Assembly (NCBI GenBank): GCA_003024175.1
Contig: MDYQ01000001.1
Coordinates: forward strand, 372,001 to 436,000
Length of the DNA stretch: 64,000 nt
Source of the DNA: Planoprotostelium fungivorum
Lineage: Eukaryota > Evosea > Variosea > Cavosteliida > Cavosteliaceae
Reading direction: 5' to 3'
Below the pieces are notes generated by a model. That model was not told the DNA's origin and made no database searches. It saw only the letters and a program-made list of their open reading frames with translations. The position numbers were made by a program, and so were the translations under genes. Of this stretch, positions 58,172 to 64,000 are shown piece by piece. Each line of letters opens with the position of its first letter. Positions within the stretch are counted from its first letter, which is position 1.

Positions 58172-59086
58172 ATGAGAGCCACCATCTGCCTCTTGGTCTG
58201 CACCTTTGCGGTGATCTATGCCTCTTCCGTCCGTCCCGTTATGGAGGGACTCACATTCCACCATCGACAAGGTTCGTAATCTCTGTCGGGTGACTCTCCA
58301 ACTGATCTCATCTTTTAGTGGATGGACCCGTTCATCCCATCGTGAAAGATTGGATCGACTCTCGCAGAGTAGAGTCGCAAAGCCGCCTCAACCAAAGACA
58401 GGTGATTTGTCATACGAGAGAAAAATCGGGCACACTGATGGACAACTCAGGACGTGGATATCAACCAGGTGATCAACATCGCCAAGCAGGTGTGGAACAT
58501 CATTCAAAAGGGAGAGACCGTCTTAAATACTACCTTCGATTACGCCACTGCCGTCCCCGTGAGTCTCATCCGAATCACCAAGACGCACGTCTAACGATGA
58601 ACAGAAAGGAATCAAGGAATGGACCGAGTTGGAGCACTGGACTGAGCCAGTCACCGGAGCTTACAGCGTTTGGGTCGAGAACCTCTTCAAGCACAAGGTT
58701 CTTCATTTTCTCACTCCATTCATTCTTCTCACCATTCGTATCAGATCGTCGAGATCAACTACACCGTCGTGGCCACACCCAATGGACAGTACCAAGGAAA
58801 GGGACAGTACTTGACCAACATCGGCATCATCCCCACCTATGTCCACTCCATGTGGGGTCTCATCCTCACTGCCTCCACCAACACCCACGGTTTAGTCAAC
58901 GGTGACTCTTTAACATCTCATTCCATGCATTGTCTGACGGATGAAACAGTTGGAAGTCACGAGTCCCCCATCGCCGCCATCCAAGTCGACCTGAACTGGA
59001 TCGTAGATTGGAGGATCAAGAAGTTCACCAAGACCGAGGCATACTACGTCAGGGGAGATGGAAAGCCCATCACTACCTTGAACTAG
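58172..59086 (+). CDS. secreted protein of unknown family
   Basis: Signal peptide MRATICLLVCTFAVIYASSV. About 230 residues follow with no cysteine-rich pattern, with motifs such as INQVINIAKQVWNIIQKGET, YSVWVENLFKHK, VEINYTVVATPNGQYQGKGQ and VDLNWIVDWRIKKFTK that look like alternating beta strands of a pleckstrin- or lipocalin-like sandwich, which I cannot identify. Introns at about 58272-58318, 58402-58450, 58560-58605, 58698-58744 and 58902-58949. Stop TAG 59084-59086. Probably extracellular or vacuolar. Confidence 0.65.
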
Positions 59087-59424
59087 AAATAGACGTTACG
59101 ATGACACGGATGATGTGTTCCTCTTGGTGCAGATCAAGTCTTCGTGTTTGAAAGTTTGTGCACTGTCGGGCTGTGATTGAACAAGCTTCGGTATTACCGA
59201 TCGGCATCATCCACATTAACCCCAACATAGGAGATAATCGTTTTATGGTCTTAATGAGGATCTCTTCGCAGGATCAATGAATCATACTCTCCAGCGTCGA
59301 TGGTGGTTGGTGTGTTGACATCCATGGAGACTGTGAGTAACCTTTCTTGATAGAAAATAGGATGGAAATTCGGGCTTCTACAGTTCATTCCTCAGACCTC
59401 CACAATTCCAGCCATCGCAACACC
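59087..59424. promoter_or_regulatory. intergenic region upstream of the tripeptidyl peptidase gene
   Basis: 338 bp, no gene seen. The element CACATTAACCCCAACA at 59211-59226 resembles CACATTAACCCCAAAC at 8323-8338. Confidence 0.4.
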
Positions 59425-62400
59425 ATGAGAATCACAGCAGCAACCATCGCTGCGACGTTTTTACTCTTCATCACGCAAACACAATGTACTAATCGTCACG
59501 TGTTGATGGAACGATACGAGGTGACCCATATCATCACATTGGGAGGTTTTCTACGTTCAGCTCTTCCACCTTATACATCCACCGATGCTGGATCCACAAC
59601 TCAAGATCGTCACAGGTGCCCGAGGGTTGGACTCTCACATCAAAGGCACCCTCAGATCTCATCGTCAACTTCACCGTCTTATTCAAGTGATATACGATGC
59701 AACCTTGTCCTCCATCTGATCTTTTACAGACAACGCAATTCCGACATCTTAGAGAAGAAATATTGGTCTCTCAGTCATCCTGACTCAAAGGAATACGGCC
59801 AGTGGTTGACCATCGAACAGATACACGACCTGATCGGGCATCCGAGACAGTCGTTCGAAGCCGTCGAAGATTGGCTCCATTCTCAGGATGCATTAAGAAC
59901 GGTTCGAGGCATCGATTACATCCGGGTGACCGTCCATCCCTCATCTTGTTCCACCATCGCCTCCATCGGCATCCATATTGATGTTCTACGAATCAGGTCA
60001 GTGGCCCAGTCAATTCCATAGAGAAATTGACACAAGCACCCATCCACATCTTCACTCACAATGGAACGGGAGACGAACGAGCCAGATCGCATGGTTCCAT
60101 CACCATCCCAATGCATCTCTCCCATCACGTCCATCAGATCTACGGTCTCACAGAATTATCCATCGCGAGACTCACAGTGAGTCCTCGATAGAAGATGATC
60201 GCATGCCGTTCTCGTGATTGACATCATCAATCAGACGAAGCCCATCGAGATGGCTGCGAAAGATTCGACGAGGGTGACACCTCCAATCATTCGAGAATAT
60301 TACAAGATGCACAAGAGAAGCCACAACACGAATCGAACCAATTTGCAGGGCATCATCGCCTTCGACCGCTTCTACAACCCTCGTGCTCTCCGAGTGGGTG
60401 ACGTAGAATGACGTCATCAACTGACTCGTTGTAGTTGATGATCGAGGATCAAGGTTTACCCCCACCGAACATCACGAGCATCGGAAAATTCTGCTTCTCC
60501 ACGACATGCGACACCGGAGAATCTGATTTAGACATGCAGTACATCACCACCATAGGTGGTGACGTGTGATGACGTCATCATCTGAGGAGAGACAGGTGCC
60601 GGTACAGATACCGTCTTCTTAGATGTTGGAGGAGGCTATTGGGTGTTGGATTTCGTACACAGGGTGAAGATTCTTGGAATATTCTGACACGTTTCGTTGA
60701 AAAGTGTAGGCGGTAGAATTAGCATCGCAGGGACGTAAGGTGTTGGTGTGGTCCATTTCATATGGCTATTCTGAGTTCAACCAATGTGTCCTCTCTCCTT
60801 CTGCTTGTGCTAAAGTGAGTGAATTCGATGGTGGATATCGTTCTCATGTCATCCAGTTGGGTTATTCGACTGAAGCTTACATCAATCGAACAAACATTGC
60901 ATTCCAAGCTCTCGGGTGATTTTTCTTCTTTCATATTATTTCTCGTTCGTTTTTTATTTATGAATAGAAAGAGATCAAAAATAAATATGATTTCCTCTGA
61001 TTCGAATAGAGCCATGGGTGTCACTGTCCTCGTTGCCAGTGGGGGTGATGACGTCATCATTTCATTCGAATGAAATTGACTCGTTGTAGACGACGGCGCC
61101 ATCGGACTGTACGAGAACACCGGAAACTGGAACAGCGACCCATCGGTGAAATTTCCTCCAATTTTCATCTGAATCTCCCAGCGTTACTGTCCACTGGGAG
61201 GCTGCGGTCACACTACAACGTCTTGCGGTGTACTCAGCATAAGAATAATTACCAACCTGAGAGAGGAAGATCCTTGTCACTATCCATCTGGTGTTCGCAG
61301 CGGCACGTGCTCTCGCATAACCAACCTGAAGGAAGACTTCTCCGATATTGTGCAGAAATACCAACCGGTGACTCATCTACAACGTTGTAGACGTGACTGA
61401 CCCCACGATCAGACGGGATGCACCTTGTCGGTGGAGAAAGACAAGGATAATTTTCCACACTTGTACTCTACTTGTGAGTGCTCCAAATTATCAGCGGCAA
61501 CTGTCGTCTCTGCCGCTAAATTTACGTATCGTGTGGAAGGATTCATCGAAAATCCGAATCAGACTGTATTCGTTCCAGATTACCCGGCCAGTAGCCCGTA
61601 CGTAACGAGGTGAAATTTCGCGTGGATATCGTGGAGTTGACAAAGACAGTGTGGGGGCGAGTGACACGGATGAGAGGGAAGAGGTGGTGGCTTCTGTTGC
61701 AGATGGTTGTACCATCACTTCTGGAGGAGGTATGATCTTTCCTCGTTTATTCGCTCTACAACTCCATTTATTTTCCCCTATTTCACTTTTATTCATTTTT
61801 CTCAGGATTCTCCGCTTACACACCTCGCCCTTCCTTTCAAGATGCAGCGGTGACCTCTTGGCTGAGGAAACAAAGAGATAACCTGCCTAAAACGGGAACT
61901 GATCACCAGACAAAGAGAGGCTACCCAGATCTGGTCTTCTTAGGATGTGGTTACAAAGTGTTTGGAATCGAAGCCAGCACACAGAAGACACAGATGATGT
62001 GAGTTGCATTCGAGTGGAAGAGAGTGACGCGTTGTAGATCGGCGAGCGGTACGAGCGCCAGCGCACCCGCTTTGGCGGGAATGATTTCGGTCATCAACGG
62101 TTGGCTGTTGAACAACGGACAAGCTTCCCTGGGCCCTCTAAATCCTCTATTTTACAAGGTGATATCTACATCGATGGATGTCATTCTGATGTTCTGATGA
62201 AAGATGGCGGCCGAGCGACCATCTACATTCAAAGATATCACAAGGGGAGACATCAAGTGCAATCGGATGATGTGCTCCGAACGAGGTTACACCGCGATAG
62301 AGGGGTGATCTACAACGTTGTAGATCCTCGATTGACTCGTTGTAGATGGGATCCCGCCTCCGGTTTGGGCTCCCTCCGCTACCCTGAATTTGTACAATAT

Positions 62401-62666
62401 CTGAAGGTAAACGATTACACTCTTACACTTTTTCATTTTCGCAGGACAAGAGGGGAATCACAAACGATCCACCTTACGTGGAGCTGATGGAGCCAGTTGT
62501 GATCTTCTTGATCGTCGCAGTCAGTGTCTCTCTCTTCACCGTGATCGTGGTCAATGCAGTCTGCCTCTGGCGATACAGAGAGAAGAGGACGTACACGCTG
62601 GTACCCGACATACAAGGAGGAGAAGAGATGGAAGATGTAAATAATAGAAATCACGAGTGCTGTTGA
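59425..62666 (+). CDS. S53 sedolisin, tripeptidyl-peptidase I-like, with C-terminal transmembrane anchor
   Basis: TPP1 removes N-terminal tripeptides in acidic lysosomes. Signal peptide MRITAATIAATFLLFITQTQ, then the prodomain (WTLTSKAPSDLIVNFTVLF, HPDSKEYGQWLTIEQIHDLI). The catalytic domain includes PSFQDAAVTSWLRKQRDNLP and the Ser block DASGTSASAPALAGMISVI, with the preceding SGGGFSAYTPRPSF and later EGWDPASGLGSLRYPEF (Ca2+ site). After the catalytic domain a hydrophobic helix (VVIFLIVAVSVSLFTVIVVN) and a short basic tail (LWRYREKRTYTLVP) follow, so the enzyme is anchored in a membrane, unlike soluble animal TPP1. Introns are frequent, several containing the palindromic motif (61375, 62309). 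Stop TGA 62664-62666. Confidence 0.87.
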
Positions 62667-62940
62667 GGCAGAACGAAGTGTCATCTTCTCTTGTCTATCG
62701 TATTACCTCCAAATTCAAGGACAACCAAGTCGAAGTCGAATGAATAAGATCTTCTGACATGGAATTGTCGGTGTATAGGTGTTTGGAAGCCAAAGGTGGA
62801 GATCCATATTCATCCTCCATCGTTTGGAAAATGCGATGCCATCACGCGAAAATTGCGCCCCCACCCTGGAAGATGCGCTGGGGTTTACCGTGACTTCATA
62901 TTCATTCCAACTACTGTACCCCATCAACAACACGCAAACC
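62667..62940. other. short intergenic gap
   Basis: Upstream region of the repeat-peptide gene. The same frame is open upstream to 62779, but the signal peptide starts at the ATG at 62941. Confidence 0.4.
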
Positions 62941-63534
62941 ATGAAAGTCTTACTACTCACCCTCGGCCTCGCAGTCTGCCTCGTCTCTGCTGGCAGCTTC
63001 GCTGCAGAAGGACCTGCAGGAGCCGTCGCTTACAAATCCAACGAAGCATCTCGTCTGTTGGCCATCGCTAGCATCCTCAGAGGAGGAGAAGATGACGCCG
63101 ACGATCGCGGACTTCTCTCCGACATCAACATCATCGGAAACTTCATCGGAGGAAAGAAGAACAGAATCGACGCCATCAACGACTTTGGCGGAGACTTCTC
63201 CGGTGAGACACATCGTGTGGAGGTGAAGAGTCTCACTCGTGCAGGCTTCGGCAACAAGAGAAACTTCCTCAGTGGAGCTTTCGGACAGTCTGACGACGAC
63301 TTCGTCTTTGACCTCGTCCAATCTATCCTCGCCCGCTCCAACCGTGGTGAGTTGAGGACATGATCACGAGATGATGACGGAAGAGCAGCTGGTTCTTTAA
63401 AGAGATCCAGCGGATCTGCCGACCCTCTTTCCATCCTGAGAGACCTCAACGTCATCGGTAACTTCATCGGAGGAAAGGAGAACAGAATCGATGCCATCAA
63501 CGGATACAAGGGCATCGGCTCCGGCGCTTTCTAA
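62941..63534 (+). CDS. secreted repeat-containing peptide precursor, novel
   Basis: Signal peptide MKVLLLTLGLAVCLVSAGS, then about 150 residues without cysteines. A motif occurs twice: INIIGNFIGGKKNRIDAIND and LNVIGNFIGGKENRIDAING. The first is followed by GFGNKRNFLSGAF, the second by IGSGAF at the C-terminus, a shorter form of the same tail. Lys-Arg pairs (GNKRNF, SLKRSS) sit between units and could be processing sites. Three exons (about 62941-63203, 63245-63348, 63403-63534). This looks like a prepropeptide with duplicated mature peptides (pheromone, antimicrobial or toxin-like). No known family is recognised. Confidence 0.7.
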
Positions 63535-63691
63535 ACGAAGCAGAGAGGATAAAATACAATCACGCACGAAATTCGTTCTGTCAACTACAACATTTCACCT
63601 TCTCTCATCATACGATCGTCACGACTTCATCCTCTTCATGTGAAGATGATCACAGACATCGAGACGACACACAGAGAGACGACGGACAGAA
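63535..63691. other. convergent intergenic gap
   Basis: 157 bp between two convergent genes; nothing seen beyond likely 3' UTRs. Confidence 0.4.
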
Positions 63692-64000
63692 TCATTTCTT
63701 TTTCATTTTGCCCTTGTCTCCCTGCTCCTTCTTTCCCTTCCCCCGTGTGGCAAAGTACCCCTCCACCAACTTCCTGATCTTGGGTTCCGTCGTTGGTGTG
63801 ATGTAATACTTTCCATCTTCCTTGTCCATCACCTTGTGCGTCAACTTCCTCGACAGCTCTTTAAACTTCTCCTGTCCTCTCTATCAGCTCCCTCTTCTCT
63901 TCCTCTTCTTCACCTTGTCTTTGATCTGTCCTTGGTTTCTGTATTTACTGAGGACATTCACCACGATCGCAGATGCTTCTGCCTTGAATTTGATCCTCCT
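63692..64000 (-). CDS. Set2-type histone H3K36 methyltransferase, C-terminal SRI domain (partial)
   Basis: The C-terminal end of a longer gene running off the right edge. The frame IKFKAEASAIVVNVLSKYRN, then (after an intron at about 63879-63920) EKFKELSRKLTHKVMDKEDG and TEPKIRKLVEGYFATRGKG matches the SRI domain, including the characteristic F(K/x)LxRKLTH. SRI binds the phosphorylated RNA polymerase II CTD in Set2/SETD2. The SET domain is not in the window. Lysine-rich tail, stop TGA 63692-63694. Confidence 0.75.

Overview
This is a gene-dense stretch of a nuclear genome from a unicellular eukaryote. Nearly every protein gene is cut by very small GT-AG introns (most 32-60 nt), intergenic gaps are a few hundred bases, all three standard stop codons are used, and AATAAA signals sit on or just after several stops. 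The gene set (Mediator MED23, Set2 SRI domain, CC2D1/Lgd, OSCA channel, Qb-SNARE, HMG-CoA reductase, alternative oxidase, RasGEF, LRR-fused iPLA2, RTA1-like protein) fits a free-living protist. An amoebozoan (protostelid-like) is my best guess, but that is inference; no marker here proves the lineage. All splice sites were placed by eye, from reading frame plus family conservation. Layout, left to right: a membrane-anchored GT41 O-GlcNAc transferase-like gene (-, runs off the left edge) and an RTA1-like 7TM gene (-). Then about 6 kb (3.0-9.6 kb) that is poor in intact genes and holds mosaic repeats, a coiled-coil ORF, an APH-like kinase remnant and small uncertain genes. Next come a small membrane protein (-) and sialate O-acetylesterase (+) from a shared divergent promoter, another repeat, a tRNA-Trp (-), YIPF1/2-like (-) and an OSCA/TMEM63 channel (+). 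20-29 kb: a secreted Cys-rich protein (+), a Ser-rich protein (-), a 7TM orphan (+), a GAF protein (-), a RasGEF (+), a mitochondrial-type DnaJ (+) and a second identical tRNA-Trp (+). 29-43 kb: a START-domain protein (-), HMG-CoA reductase (-), a protein kinase (+) and MED23 (+). 43-64 kb: a coiled-coil protein (-), alternative oxidase (+), a Qb-SNARE (-), a small hydrophilic protein (-), a secreted PEBP (-), an LRR-patatin phospholipase (+), CC2D1 (-), a secreted protein (+), a membrane-anchored tripeptidyl peptidase (+), a secreted repeat peptide precursor (+), and the Set2 C-terminus (-, runs off the right edge). The most unusual global signal is inside the introns. A 16-bp palindrome (TCTACAACGTTGTAGA), or one of its 9-bp halves, recurs dozens of times, often forming the 3' splice site itself. 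A second palindrome (TGATGACGTCATCA) recurs in the same way, and one intron is almost entirely a perfect 21-bp-arm hairpin. These genes do not form one pathway. They are an ordinary mix of housekeeping, membrane, signalling and secretory genes, but the secreted repeat peptide, the fused phospholipase, the intronic palindromes and the modular repeats deserve a closer look.
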